Source of the DNA: Humisphaera borealis
Lineage (GTDB): Bacteria > Planctomycetota > Phycisphaerae > Tepidisphaerales > Tepidisphaeraceae
Assembly (NCBI RefSeq): GCF_015169395.1
Contig: NZ_CP063458.1
Span: 2,356,001-2,420,000 of the forward strand
Length of the DNA: 64,000 bases
Direction: 5' to 3'
The notes under the pieces are model-generated. The model made no database searches. It worked only from the letters and a program-made list of their open reading frames with translations, and was not told the DNA's origin. This document shows, in pieces, positions 21,641-29,954 of the stretch. The stretch's first letter is position 1, and every line of letters starts with the position of its first letter. The translations under genes and the position numbers were made by a program.

Positions 21641-21713
21641 GGAAGAGCCGCGCACGCAGTAAGCGGACGTCAACGCTTAACCGCGCCACTCCCGCTTACT
21701 TCGTGCGCGGCTC
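21641..21713. repeat. Long hairpin repeat, copy 1
   Basis: Arms at 21645-21666 and 21692-21713 pair over 22 bp with one mismatch (core CGCACG.AGTAAGCGG against its inverse). A second copy lies at 21880-21943. It sits about 55 bp after the ATP-grasp/alpha-E gene and may also act as its transcription barrier, though no T-run follows the stem directly. Confidence 0.85.
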
Positions 21714-21737
21714 TTTCCGTAAATCGAACCCGCGATT

Positions 21738-22045
21738 GCCGAACGAACCCAACGCCGCATCGCCAAACGAACCCGAGCCGTCCATTCCAACCGCTGTCCG
21801 TGACACGGCTTTCCAAGCCGTGCGAGGTGGGTCACACGTCGTAAGGCACTCATCCTCTATGCGTCCGACGCTTTCAGGTGCCGCGCACGAAGTAAGCGGA
21901 CGTTGACGCAAAATCGCGCAATCCCGCTTACTTCGTGCGCGGCTCCTTCACACGCTCGCGTACCCCGGCATTGTCCTTCGCCGAACGAACCCAGCGCAAC
22001 GTTGCCGAACGAACCCGAGATCGCCAAACGAACCCAAGAGTCAGT
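21738..22045. repeat. Scattered CGAACGAACCC units
   Basis: The unit (G)CC(G/A)AACGAACCC recurs at least five times in two clusters, one after each copy of the long hairpin (about 21738-21775 and 21980-22035). Spacing is irregular, about 13-20 bp, so it is not a CRISPR. Also inside is a single GTGAC-headed palindrome at 21800-21835 (ACGGCTTTCCAAGCCGT). The region carries no believable gene. Confidence 0.7.
21880..21943. repeat. Long hairpin repeat, copy 2
   Basis: Arms at 21880-21899 and 21924-21943 are a perfect 20-bp inverted repeat and match copy 1 at 21645-21713. Each copy is followed by CGAACGAACCC units, so hairpin plus tail looks like a duplicated composite element of about 240 bp. Confidence 0.85.
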
Positions 22046-22232
22046 ACCCTTGCGTGCCGCCTGCCGCCGACCAGTCCACCAGATCTTGAAGCCGGCGCGT
22101 CGCCGACCCAGAGCCAAAACAAGAAAACCCGCCAATCCAGCCAGATTGGCGGCGATCCATGTTCGTATTATATTCGGTGCCCGTTCCAAGGAAAGAAAAA
22201 ACCGTTCGTCGGACTGCTAACGCAGAATCGAT

Positions 22233-22308
22233 GAACGCCAAGACGCAGAGACGCCAAGGACGCGATTCAGGGCGTCGCAATTCTTGGCGTCTCGGCGTCT
22301 TGGCGTTC
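22233..22308. repeat. Inverted repeat of the GCCAAGACGC type
   Basis: GAACGCCAAGACGCAGAGACG at 22233 is mirrored by CGTCTCGGCGTCTTGGCGTTC ending at 22308; the arms are about 26 bp with few mismatches. Repeats of this wording are familiar in intergenic DNA of many environmental bacteria. It lies downstream of the calpain-like gene (minus strand). Confidence 0.8.
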
Positions 22309-22476
22309 AATCCCGTTTCGGACGACGGCGATTTCATCATCCTGGTCAGACGTCTCGTGATGATCTGCGTAACAAGTCATCTGCGTTGACCCACCCGGCA
22401 ATCAACAAAGCCGGGGCGACCCCGCATGGAGGTCGTCCCGGAAGCACTTCCCAACCGGCTTTTCGATCACAAGGTG

Positions 22477-23919
22477 CTAGGCGTTGCCCGCGGAGACTCC
22501 GGCACAAACGTACATCGCTTCGTTCATCGTCAGGCCGATGTAACCGTCGTTGGCTCCCTGCTGAATCGGGCCGTCCTTCGCCCAGGGGTTGCGGAGCACC
22601 AGGATCGGCTGGCCGAACATGTCCTGGCTGAGGCCGGCGACCGAGTACGCATGCAACTCGACCGCGGGCGTGCCGCTGAAGGTGCCGATCTTGCCGGTAC
22701 CGAAGGTCACGATCTTGCCCTGCTGCGCTTTGGTCGCGATCCAGTTGAACATCGCCATCCCGTTGGCGAACGGGTTCATCCCGAACTTGTTCGCTTCGAT
22801 GTTCTTCACGCCGAGGTAGCCCATGCCTTCGTCGAGGAACCCGCCGTCGATCCGCTTGTAGCTGGCGAAACCATTGTTGGCGAAGTTGCCGCTCTTGGTG
22901 CGGAACATGGTGAGGGCCTTCTCCATGATCGCGACCCAGCTCGAGTTGCCGGCACCCAGGCGGCAGCCCATCAGTTGGCCGTCCTTGCCCATGGGCAGGT
23001 CGGCGTCCACGCGGACATACGCATCCGCCGCGCCGTTCTTCAACCGCACGGCAAACGTCCCGTCGCCGAGATCGACCACGCTCTGGCGGATGCGCTCGGC
23101 GTTCTTTGCGGCCACCGACGAGAGGGTGCTGATGAAGTAGCACGACCCGACGTTGCCCTGGCGGATGTCATCCGCGGCCGGGCCGGCGGCGGAGAACAGC
23201 GGCTGATTCTTCACGTTGATCGTGCCCACGGCGTTGTAGCCGGAGACATCCGAGTCGGCGAAGTTCTGGCCGAGCAGTTCTTTCGACGGCGTAACAGTCA
23301 CGGCCTTACCGCCGACCATGGTCTTATAGCTGACGAACGACGAGATCTTATGAACCGCGCCGACGCCGTTCTCGGCAGAGTCGGCATCGCTCACGGTGTC
23401 GGTGCTGTCGAGCCAGAAGCCGTCACGGCCGGCGCCGCCGGAGAGCATATCCGTGCTGCCGCCACCGATAGAGACGAGCGTGTCGTTGCCGTTGCCGCCG
23501 GCCAGGATGTCCTTGGCGCCACCGCCGCGGAGGAAGTCGTTGCCGTCGCCGCCGTTGAGGGTGGCGGGGACGGTGACGTTGGCGTCGACGATGATTCGGT
23601 CATTACCGCCGAGGGCGTTGACGACGATCTGCGAGACGGTCTTGGTGATGACGCCGACCAGTTTGCCTTCAGCGCTAACGGCGATTCCGCCGGTCGCGGT
23701 ACGGCTGAACTGAATGTTGTCGGCCTTGGCGCTGGCGGTGATCACGAGCGCCGGGGCGGTCGTGGCGGCGACGGGCTGAAGGGCGTAGGTCGCCGACATC
23801 AACTGACGGCCTTCGAGTTGTTCGAAGTGGCTGATGCTCTTGGTGGCCTTGGCGGCCTTGGTGGAGGTCTGGTGAGAGGTCTTGGACATCCGGAACGCAT
23901 TGACAAGTGAACGGAACAT
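22477..23919 (-). CDS. Exported calpain-like cysteine protease with RTX-type repeats
   Basis: A 480-residue protein. Residues 32-43 carry the planctomycete LEPR-XLL-type motif (FEQLEGRQLMSA). Residues about 105-170 hold glycine/aspartate calcium-binding repeats (GGDGNDFL, GGNGNDTL, GGAGRDGF). Residues about 250-470 form a calpain (C2) protease core with Cys260 (GNVGSCYFIS), His423 (VELHAYSVAG) and Asn444 (VLRNPWAKDG). All three catalytic residues are present, so activity, probably calcium-dependent and outside the cell, is likely. The start has GAGG seven bases upstream. The substrate is unknown. Confidence 0.9.
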   Translation of the reverse strand: MFRSLVNAFRMSKTSHQTSTKAAKATKSISHFEQLEGRQLMSATYALQPVAATTAPALVITASAKADNIQFSRTATGGIAVSAEGKLVGVITKTVSQIVVNALGGNDRIIVDANVTVPATLNGGDGNDFLRGGGAKDILAGGNGNDTLVSIGGGSTDMLSGGAGRDGFWLDSTDTVSDADSAENGVGAVHKISSFVSYKTMVGGKAVTVTPSKELLGQNFADSDVSGYNAVGTINVKNQPLFSAAGPAADDIRQGNVGSCYFISTLSSVAAKNAERIRQSVVDLGDGTFAVRLKNGAADAYVRVDADLPMGKDGQLMGCRLGAGNSSWVAIMEKALTMFRTKSGNFANNGFASYKRIDGGFLDEGMGYLGVKNIEANKFGMNPFANGMAMFNWIATKAQQGKIVTFGTGKIGTFSGTPAVELHAYSVAGLSQDMFGQPILVLRNPWAKDGPIQQGANDGYIGLTMNEAMYVCAGVSAGNA

Positions 23920-24451
23920 GGCGAATCCTCGAAAGTGGAAGTTTTCGAAAACGCCAGCTAGTCCAGGAACTCTGGTGCCTCACACGAGGCAGGCCGGCGG
24001 AATGCTTCAACACCAGAGGTTCGAGAAGGGCAGCGCGATCTGGCCGAAGGCCAGCGGCGGTAGAATTGGGGCCGGAAGCGGCCTTAATGAAATGACGCAA
24101 GCCAATATTTAATAGAGACTTATGTAATTATCGATGTGAACTGAATCCGATAGCCCCGAATGGGGCAGTAGGACGGCCATACTCGCCGACGCTTGCGTCC
24201 CCTGCGGCGTCAATCGTTCCGTGGCCGGGTGCGCCAGCCCTACAAGTCCTCCCGACCAAGGTTCTAAGTTTCGGGTCGGACAGCGCGTGCCGTTTATGTG
24301 ACCTTTCTCCGGCAGTTTTTCGAAACATTGCATTGCGTTACGTCAATATAAACAATATGCTCTATCCGGTTCCTGCGAATCGAGAGGTCTGTTACTGTAT
24401 CTCCTCGACAAAAAAGCGCACGGAATCGACCATCTCGGGTGCGGAGAAAAA
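23920..24451. other. Intergenic region between divergent genes
   Basis: About 530 bp between the calpain-like gene (minus) and the PEP-CTERM gene (plus). Both upstream regions must lie here. Composition is less GC-rich around 24100-24440, as expected for promoters, but I cannot single out one. The short frames inside show no coding character. Confidence 0.55.
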
Positions 24452-25150
24452 ATGCGATTCAAGATAACGTGCGGCATCGCGGCGATCGTGGGCTTGGCCC
24501 TTCCGATGTCCTCCCATGGTGCCCTCGTCAGCTGGGGTACCCCACAGTCGATCCCCAACGTCAATTCGGTGATCGCCAGCGCCGGCGTCACAGGGCTTGA
24601 CGGGGTAGATTTCGGGGACTCTGCAAGCGGATCGACCGTCGTCAACAACGGTTCTGTCAACGTCAACTTCACGCGCATGGGATTTGGTACGGGATCGACG
24701 GCTCTCGGCAATGGCATCAGCATTACGAGCAGCGGTTGGACATTGGATGACCCCAATTCCTTAAACTCGATCTTAATCACTTCATTTGGGCCCGTTCTCG
24801 ATACCAAAATGGGCACGAGTAACACCTCGGCCAGCGTTACCCTGTCGGGTCTGACCATCGGCACGCCGTATCAGGTGCAGATCTTCTCGTCGTCCGCGAC
24901 TGCCGATTCCTTCGATACCATGACCGTCTCCGGAAGTGCGGCTTTCGGTACTCATGCAGCCGGTGCTGGCAAGACCATTCAAGGGACATTCACCGCCAAC
25001 GCGACGACTCAGGCACTCAGCTTCACCGCCTCGGGCGGCGATACGCCTGCCATCAACGCCCTCACGATCGGCACCGTTCCGGAACCGTCCTCGGCGATTT
25101 TCGGTGGACTGGGTGTTGTTGGCCTGGTGTTGGGTCGCCGACGAAAATAA
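24452..25150 (+). CDS. PEP-CTERM sorted exoprotein
   Basis: A 232-residue secreted protein. A signal peptide occupies residues 1-23 (ending SSHGA). The middle is low in charge and rich in Ser, Thr, Gly and Asn, as usual for this class. The C-terminus is a complete PEP-CTERM signal: VPEPSSAIF, a hydrophobic stretch GGLGVVGLVLG, then RRRK. Such proteins are cut and handed to the envelope by an exosortase/archaeosortase-type enzyme, which should be encoded elsewhere because none is in the window. GGAG lies about six bases before the ATG. Confidence 0.9.
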   Translation: MRFKITCGIAAIVGLALPMSSHGALVSWGTPQSIPNVNSVIASAGVTGLDGVDFGDSASGSTVVNNGSVNVNFTRMGFGTGSTALGNGISITSSGWTLDDPNSLNSILITSFGPVLDTKMGTSNTSASVTLSGLTIGTPYQVQIFSSSATADSFDTMTVSGSAAFGTHAAGAGKTIQGTFTANATTQALSFTASGGDTPAINALTIGTVPEPSSAIFGGLGVVGLVLGRRRK

Positions 25151-25216
25151 GATCAAATCCACGGTTGTACCCGCATCCCTGCTGGTCGATGCGGCTCCAC
25201 CAGTGGCTAGCGTCGG

Positions 25217-25237
25217 CCGCCCTTTCGGGGCGGTTTT
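25217..25237 (+). terminator. Possible terminator of the PEP-CTERM gene
   Basis: CCGCCC (25217-25222) pairs with GGGCGG (25228-25233) around a TTTCG loop and is followed by TTTT. The stem is short and the T-run brief, so this is tentative. Confidence 0.45.
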
Positions 25238-25261
25238 GGGGTCGGCGTCGCCAGTGGCGGC

Positions 25262-25625
25262 CTAGCTGCTTTCGCCTTCGATCAGTTCATCAAAGTCTTG
25301 AAGCAGTTTCAGCAGTCCCTGCGCTTCCGGCACGTGGGAGTGGTAATCGTATTGCCGCATCGCCATGAGGCCGACCTGGCTATGGATTGGCAAGTGGTCG
25401 CTCCGGGCGGCCGCCCGTGCGTTGGGGAGGAAGACGCATTGGAGCCACAGCTCGAACGACGGCGCGTCCATGAACGAGCGGACTTCCCCAGCCTCGACGG
25501 CTTCCTGGAAATCGGGGGGGGACGTCGGACCAGTAGCCGATCCGCCGCAACTCCGCCTCGATCGCATCCAACTGCGACAGCGCGGCGATGCATTTCTCCG
25601 GAAGGTTTGGGCGTTCGGATGGCAT
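25262..25625 (-). pseudogene. yqcC: YqcC-family (DUF446) gene broken by a +1 in a C8 tract
   Basis: Two overlapping frames together give a full YqcC-like protein of about 120 residues. The first, from ATG 25625, reads LDAIEAELRRIGYWSDVPP, like the YqcC N-terminus. The second continues DFQEAVEAGEVRSFMDAPSF, then ELWLQCVFLPNARAA and ends in LLKLLQDFDELIEGE, matching the FMD..E.LQWV..P and L..LD.LF elements of E. coli YqcC. The frame changes in a run of eight G (25514-25521; C8 on the coding strand); seven would restore one open frame. This may be a sequencing error, a recent mutation or slippage. The role of the family is poorly known. Confidence 0.8.
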
Positions 25626-25794
25626 AGGGGGGTCAATACTACGGCCACTGAGAAAAGTCCCGACGCACGCGTCCTCGGGCTTCAAGACCGGTCGCAAAGA
25701 ACATGCCCACGGATCCCGTCGGGGTCGGCAGAGCCGGCCCCGATTGACCCGTGGGCATCGATTTCAGTCCGTCATGCGGTGCTGCAACGTTCCT

Positions 25795-27036
25795 CTACGC
25801 CGCCCCGGCCGTCTGCTTCTTTTCCTTCTTCGGCGGGCGCGGGTTCAGGGCGCGTTCGAGGTTGCGCATCGCCTGCTTGAGGCGGTGTTCGTTCTCGACC
25901 AGCGCGATGCGGACCCAGCCTTCGCCCTGTTCGCCGAAGGCGCGGCCGGGGGCCAGGGCAACCTCGGCGTCGTCCATCATGCGGAGGCAGAAGTCGATCG
26001 AATCCTCGTTCTTCTTGTAGTGCGCGGGGTTGATCTTCGCCCACACGAACATGCTCGCCATGGGCTTGGTGTACTCCCAGCCGAGCTTGTCGAGGCCGGC
26101 GCAGACGACGTCGCGGCGCTCCTGGTACATCTTGCTCTGGATGGCGGGCGTTTCCTTGCACTCGCGCATCGCGATGACGCTGGCGATCTGGATCGGGGCG
26201 AAGTGGCCGTAGTCGTAGTAGCCCTTGATGGTCGCGAGCGCCTTGATCATCTCCTTGTTGCCGCAGCAGAAGCCGACGCGCCAGCCGGCCATGTTGTAGC
26301 TCTTGGACATGGTCGTGAACTCGACGCCGATCTCCTTCGAGCCGGCGGCGGCCAGGAAGCTGGGCGCCTTGTAGCCGTCGAAGTTGATTTCGCCGTACGC
26401 GAAGTCGGAGATAATCATCACGCCATGCCGGCGGCACATTTCGATCGCCTTGTCCCAGAACCAGGGTTCGATCGTGATGCTGGTCGGGTTGTGCGGGTAG
26501 TTGAGGATCAGCAGCTTGGGCTTGGGGTAGATCTCGACGAAGACCTTTTCGATCCGGTCGAGGAAGGCCTGGTCGTTGCCCAGCGGCACGCGGATGACAT
26601 TGGCACCGGCCATCGCCGGGGCGTAAATGTGAATCGGGAAGGCGGGGTCGCCGACGACGATGGTGTCGCCGGGTCCGAGCATCGCGAGGCACAGGTGGCT
26701 GAAGCCTTCCTTGGAGCCGATGGTGGCGATGACTTCGGTCTCGGGGTCGAGTTCGACGCCGTACTTCTGCTTGTACTTCTTGGCGACTTCCTTGCGAATG
26801 CCGGCGATGCCGTTGCTGACCGAGTAGCGGTGGTTGCGGGGGTCGATCGCGGCTTCCTTGAGCTTGTCGACGACGACATCGGGGGTGGGGTCGGTCGGGT
26901 TGCCCATGCCCAGGTCGATGATGTCGACGCCGGCCACCCGCTTCTCGTACTTCATCTTGTTGATGCGGCCGAAAAGGTAAGGGGGAAGACGCTGAATACG
27001 GGGAGAGACGTCAATCTGAAACGGTTTGGTGCTCAT
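25795..27036 (-). CDS. Class I aminotransferase, AlaC-like
   Basis: A 413-residue PLP enzyme that resembles E. coli AlaC (alanine-pyruvate transaminase) and LL-diaminopimelate aminotransferases. Matches include DIIDLGMGNPTDPTPD, IATIGSKEGFSHL, NYPHNPTSI, SDFAYGEINFDGYKAPS and the PLP-lysine motif TMSKSYNMAGWRVGF with Lys245. The C-terminal SMFVWAKI and VRIALVENEHRLKQA are also as in AlaC. The tail is rich in Pro and Lys. It probably interconverts alanine and pyruvate; a glutamate- or diaminopimelate-linked role cannot be excluded from sequence alone. Confidence 0.9.
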   Translation of the reverse strand: MSTKPFQIDVSPRIQRLPPYLFGRINKMKYEKRVAGVDIIDLGMGNPTDPTPDVVVDKLKEAAIDPRNHRYSVSNGIAGIRKEVAKKYKQKYGVELDPETEVIATIGSKEGFSHLCLAMLGPGDTIVVGDPAFPIHIYAPAMAGANVIRVPLGNDQAFLDRIEKVFVEIYPKPKLLILNYPHNPTSITIEPWFWDKAIEMCRRHGVMIISDFAYGEINFDGYKAPSFLAAAGSKEIGVEFTTMSKSYNMAGWRVGFCCGNKEMIKALATIKGYYDYGHFAPIQIASVIAMRECKETPAIQSKMYQERRDVVCAGLDKLGWEYTKPMASMFVWAKINPAHYKKNEDSIDFCLRMMDDAEVALAPGRAFGEQGEGWVRIALVENEHRLKQAMRNLERALNPRPPKKEKKQTAGAA

Positions 27037-27112
27037 GGTGGTTGTGTTGTTTGGATTGGAAGGCCGAACGCCCCGGCAATCAAGGGGCGGAAGGAATAGG
27101 AAGGAAGAGGTA

Positions 27113-27172
27113 TGAATGCGGAATGCGGAATCATGCCTGGCTCTTCAGCATTCAGCATTCCGCATTCCGCAC
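27113..27172. repeat. Hairpin of GCGGAAT units
   Basis: GAATGCGGAATGCGGAAT at 27113-27131 pairs with ATTCCGCATTCCGCA at about 27155-27172. It lies between the PpiC-type gene and the aminotransferase gene, just before the former's stop codon on the other side. No T-run, so probably a repeat and not a terminator. Confidence 0.65.
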
Positions 27173-27188
27173 TTGATGAAGCTGCCCG

Positions 27189-28625
27189 TCACTTCGGGGA
27201 GCCCACCGGCCGCGTGGAGGGGCCGGCGGGCTTGGTCGCGGTCGCCGGCGGTGCGGCGGGTGCGGCTGCCGGCGGCGCTACGGGGACAGTTGTCGGGGCG
27301 GTTGCCGGGCCGTCGCCGAAGCTGGGCGCGGGACCGGCCTTGGGGCCGATCTGGCCGGGCGTTGCGCCGTCGGTGGCCCGGGTGGCTGCGCCGTTGGTCT
27401 TGGCGCGGTCCTTCTCCATGTCGGCCTTGGCCTTGTCGGCGGCGGCCTGCTGGTCTTCGAAGGACTTGATCTTCTGCTTGAACTGCCGTTCCAGCTCGGG
27501 ATCGTTAATCTTCATCGCCGTGCGCGCGACCTGGCCGATATCGGCCCGGATACGGGTGACGACCGCCTGGGTAACACGTTCGGTCAAATCACGCCGCAGG
27601 CCGGGCGCGACATCCTCAAACTTCACCACCCTGGGCTGAATGCGGTGCTCGGCCTTGATGATGTGGTAGCTGCCTTCCCATTCGACAACGTCCGACACCT
27701 GGCCGTCCTTGAGGGAAAACGCGACGTCCTTGAAGTTCTGCGGCAGTCGTGCGTCTTCGCGGCCGAAGGGAGGCAGTTCTCCGCCCAGGGCCGCCGTGGT
27801 CGGATTGGTGCTCAGATCGCGGGCGACCTGCTCGAACGGCTGCCCCTCCTTCAGACGGCGCAGGACCTCGGTCGTGTCCTGAGGCCGCTTGAGCTGGATG
27901 TGCCTGGCCTTGATCTGCTCGTTAAACCGGATCGCGAACTCCCGGCGGACGTCCTCTTCCTTGATCTGGTTGGCGACCTGCGGCTCGGCAACCTTGCGCA
28001 GGTAGACGTTGGTCGTCAGCACCAGGTCCAGCTCGGACGGCGAAATCCGCTGCTGTTCGAGAAACTGCTTGAGGAGCAGATCGCGATCGGACAGCTTCTG
28101 CTTCTCGAGCTGCTCGACTTTTTCGGTTTTCTTGGCACTTTTGGCGGCGGCGATCATCGTGTCCAGCCGCTCGTCGTTCTCGCTGAAGAGCTTGGTCAGC
28201 GTGGCGTCCCGCTCGGCGGAGATGTCGGCCTCGGTGACGCGAATGCCCGCGCGCTCCGCCAGCCCCTTGGCCAGTTCCAACTGCACCACCACCAGCAGCA
28301 TGTTCAGGCCGTGGGCTTCAATGAGCGGCTTGAGGACCTGATCCATCGTCACGTGACGCTGAAACCGGCCGTCACTGATCGTGGCGACAATGCGATCGGA
28401 AGCGTAGGGCGAGGGGGCGGCGGCGACATCGGTCGGCGAGCCGGCGGCATCGGCACCCTTGCCCGTGGGGGCACCGTTAGCGGTCAGCGACAGTGGCTTC
28501 TCGCCGGGCGGCGGAGGGGGCGATACCGACGGGGACGCACAGCCGGCCATTGCGGCCAGAACCAGACACCATCGCACAGGCGAAGCCTCCGACCGGCCGA
28601 CACGTTTGTTCAAGGGAAACTCCAT
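27189..28625 (-). CDS. PpiC-type (parvulin) peptidyl-prolyl isomerase lipoprotein
   Basis: A 478-residue SurA/PrsA-like chaperone. The N-terminus after MEFPLNKR is a hydrophobic signal ending AAMAGC, a plausible though non-ideal lipobox, followed by Pro-rich sequence. Residues about 75-250 are helical SurA-N-like. The parvulin domain follows at about residues 250-350 (ARHIQLKRP, ALGGELPPFGRED, FSLKDGQVSDVVEWEGSYHII). The last 80 residues are Ala/Pro/Thr-rich and disordered. The start at 28625 has AGGCGG nine bases upstream; the longer frame to 28697 lacks a signal sequence at its own start. It should fold exported proteins in the periplasm. Confidence 0.88.
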   Translation of the reverse strand: MEFPLNKRVGRSEASPVRWCLVLAAMAGCASPSVSPPPPPGEKPLSLTANGAPTGKGADAAGSPTDVAAAPSPYASDRIVATISDGRFQRHVTMDQVLKPLIEAHGLNMLLVVVQLELAKGLAERAGIRVTEADISAERDATLTKLFSENDERLDTMIAAAKSAKKTEKVEQLEKQKLSDRDLLLKQFLEQQRISPSELDLVLTTNVYLRKVAEPQVANQIKEEDVRREFAIRFNEQIKARHIQLKRPQDTTEVLRRLKEGQPFEQVARDLSTNPTTAALGGELPPFGREDARLPQNFKDVAFSLKDGQVSDVVEWEGSYHIIKAEHRIQPRVVKFEDVAPGLRRDLTERVTQAVVTRIRADIGQVARTAMKINDPELERQFKQKIKSFEDQQAAADKAKADMEKDRAKTNGAATRATDGATPGQIGPKAGPAPSFGDGPATAPTTVPVAPPAAAPAAPPATATKPAGPSTRPVGSPK

Positions 28626-28740
28626 GGAAAACATCCGCCTGCTGCCCCAAAATCGGGCAAAGCCCTTCAGTATCGAAGGGGTCTGGAAAGGTGTCAAGCC
28701 AAGTTTGGGAAGTGTAGGCGACTCAAACCCGCAAAATCAT

Positions 28741-28825
28741 GGCATGGGCATGTACCCGTGCCCGTGCGGACTCGCGCGGCCAATCGGACGCCTGGAACAC
28801 GGGCATGAGTACATGCCCATGCCAC
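28741..28825. repeat. REP-doublet-like element, GTGGCATGGGCA type (copy a)
   Basis: The outer arms GGCATGGGCATGTAC (28741-28755) and GTACATGCCCATGCC (28809-28823) are exact inverse complements. Each arm has a second inner palindromic part (CCCGTGCCCGTG, CACGGGCATGAG). It fills the gap between the PpiC-type and DUF1080 genes. Copies with the same outline lie at 38034 and 42897. Confidence 0.85.
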
Positions 28826-28830
28826 AAGCG

Positions 28831-29604
28831 CTACTTCCCCGCTTCCAGCTTCCGCACCTTGACCGACTTGATCCCCGACGTCGTCTGCCACGACGCCAGT
28901 CCCAGCGGCGTGGACTGATCGATGTCGCCGCGAATGCTCACCTTCTTGTCCTTGATGCTGACGTTGACCACTTCCTTGGCGTCGATCCAGGCGGTGATGT
29001 TCTCGGGCTCTACACGCACCTTGAACGTGTAGAACTTCCCCTTCTCGAACTTTTCGTAAACCGTCGTCTCGTTGTGGGCGGCGTCTTCGTCGTCGAGGCT
29101 GGAAATGCCGACCACCGCCCCGCCCCACCCGCCGGTGACCAGCGTGGCGAACGTGTCGTTGACGGGGAAGGTAATCCCGCAGAAGAAGTCGACGCCGTCG
29201 ATTCGCTTGGCGACGACTTCGATCTCGTAGTTGGTCTTGGGGAGGGCTTCGCCCTTCCAGGTGACGCCGGTCAGGCCTTCGCCGGAGGGGAGGATGATCA
29301 GGCCGTCTTCGACCGCCGGGTCGCCTTTACCGGCGTAGTCGGCGACCTTCCAGTGGGTGAGGGTCTTGCCGTCGAAAAGGTCTTTCCACGCTGCGGCGGC
29401 TTCGGTCTTCTGCGTGGCCGGGGCGGCGGCCGAGGGCTTGGTGGCCGCACCCGCTGCCGGCTTGGTGGCCGGGGCAGTCGTCGGCGCGGCGCAACAGTCG
29501 TGACAACAATCGGCGGACCCGTCCTTGGTCGAACACCCGGCGGCAAAGCCGAGCGACAGCAACAGAGCGAACCCGGCGCGAGAAGCGGTCTTGGCGATTG
29601 GCAT
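28831..29604 (-). CDS. DUF1080 (3-keto-disaccharide hydrolase-like) lipoprotein
   Basis: A 257-residue lipoprotein. The signal peptide ends LGFAAGC, a good lipobox, and is followed by a Cys-rich stretch (DCCHDCC) and an Ala/Thr/Pro linker. Residues about 72-255 are the DUF1080 concanavalin-like domain: WKDLFDGKTLTHWKV, EVVAKRIDGVDFFCG, GGWGGAVVGISS and YTFKVRVEPENITAWID. Family members are linked to hydrolysis or binding of sugars. ATG 29604 has AAAGGA at good spacing; the longer frame to 29730 does not begin with a signal peptide. The pair of CC motifs is unusual and may bind metal or form disulfides. Confidence 0.9.
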   Translation of the reverse strand: MPIAKTASRAGFALLLSLGFAAGCSTKDGSADCCHDCCAAPTTAPATKPAAGAATKPSAAAPATQKTEAAAAWKDLFDGKTLTHWKVADYAGKGDPAVEDGLIILPSGEGLTGVTWKGEALPKTNYEIEVVAKRIDGVDFFCGITFPVNDTFATLVTGGWGGAVVGISSLDDEDAAHNETTVYEKFEKGKFYTFKVRVEPENITAWIDAKEVVNVSIKDKKVSIRGDIDQSTPLGLASWQTTSGIKSVKVRKLEAGK

Positions 29605-29754
29605 GGCGGTTCCTTTGCGAAGTGTACGAAGGCGCGACGACCCGTAGCAGTCTAACCGTGCGGGGTCGGCGTTCAAAAGGAGACGCGTCGAAGCGACGTC
29701 GCGTTGCCCTCTTGGCTTCTGCAATGTCATCGCATCGAGGCCTGAAGGGCCGAC

Positions 29755-29905
29755 GTTCGATAGCCCAGCCCAACGGGCTGGGTTTTCGATGGTGGATTGC
29801 GAAAAGCCCTGAAAGGGCGTGGTAAGCGTACGGACTACTTCGGCCCTTCAGGCCTGTTCCGAAGCGTCCGTCGGAAACCCAGCCCGATGGGCTGGGCTAT
29901 CGAAC
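29755..29905. repeat. Paired-hairpin element, GATAGCCCAGCCC type
   Basis: Arms of 31 bp at 29755-29785 and 29875-29905 are inverse complements with one mismatch. Each arm is itself a palindrome (CCCAGCCC..CGGGCTGGG). Further palindromes (GGCCTGAAGGGCC, GCCCTGAAAGGGC) flank and fill it. It lies between metF and the DUF1080 gene. Confidence 0.88.
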
Positions 29906-29954
29906 TGCGGCCCTATGGGCCTGTCATTCCGGGGGCAAGACCCTCTCATCGCGA

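Noticed and set aside
21738-22045. Possible CRISPR array in the CGAACGAACCC region
   Set aside because: Units are only about 11-13 bases, spacing is irregular, no spacers of even length and no cas genes.
25262-25648. Reading the 128-codon minus-strand frame as an intact gene
   Set aside because: Its first 45 codons are Arg/Ser-rich noise; the YqcC-like N-terminus lies in another frame, so a frameshift explains the data better.
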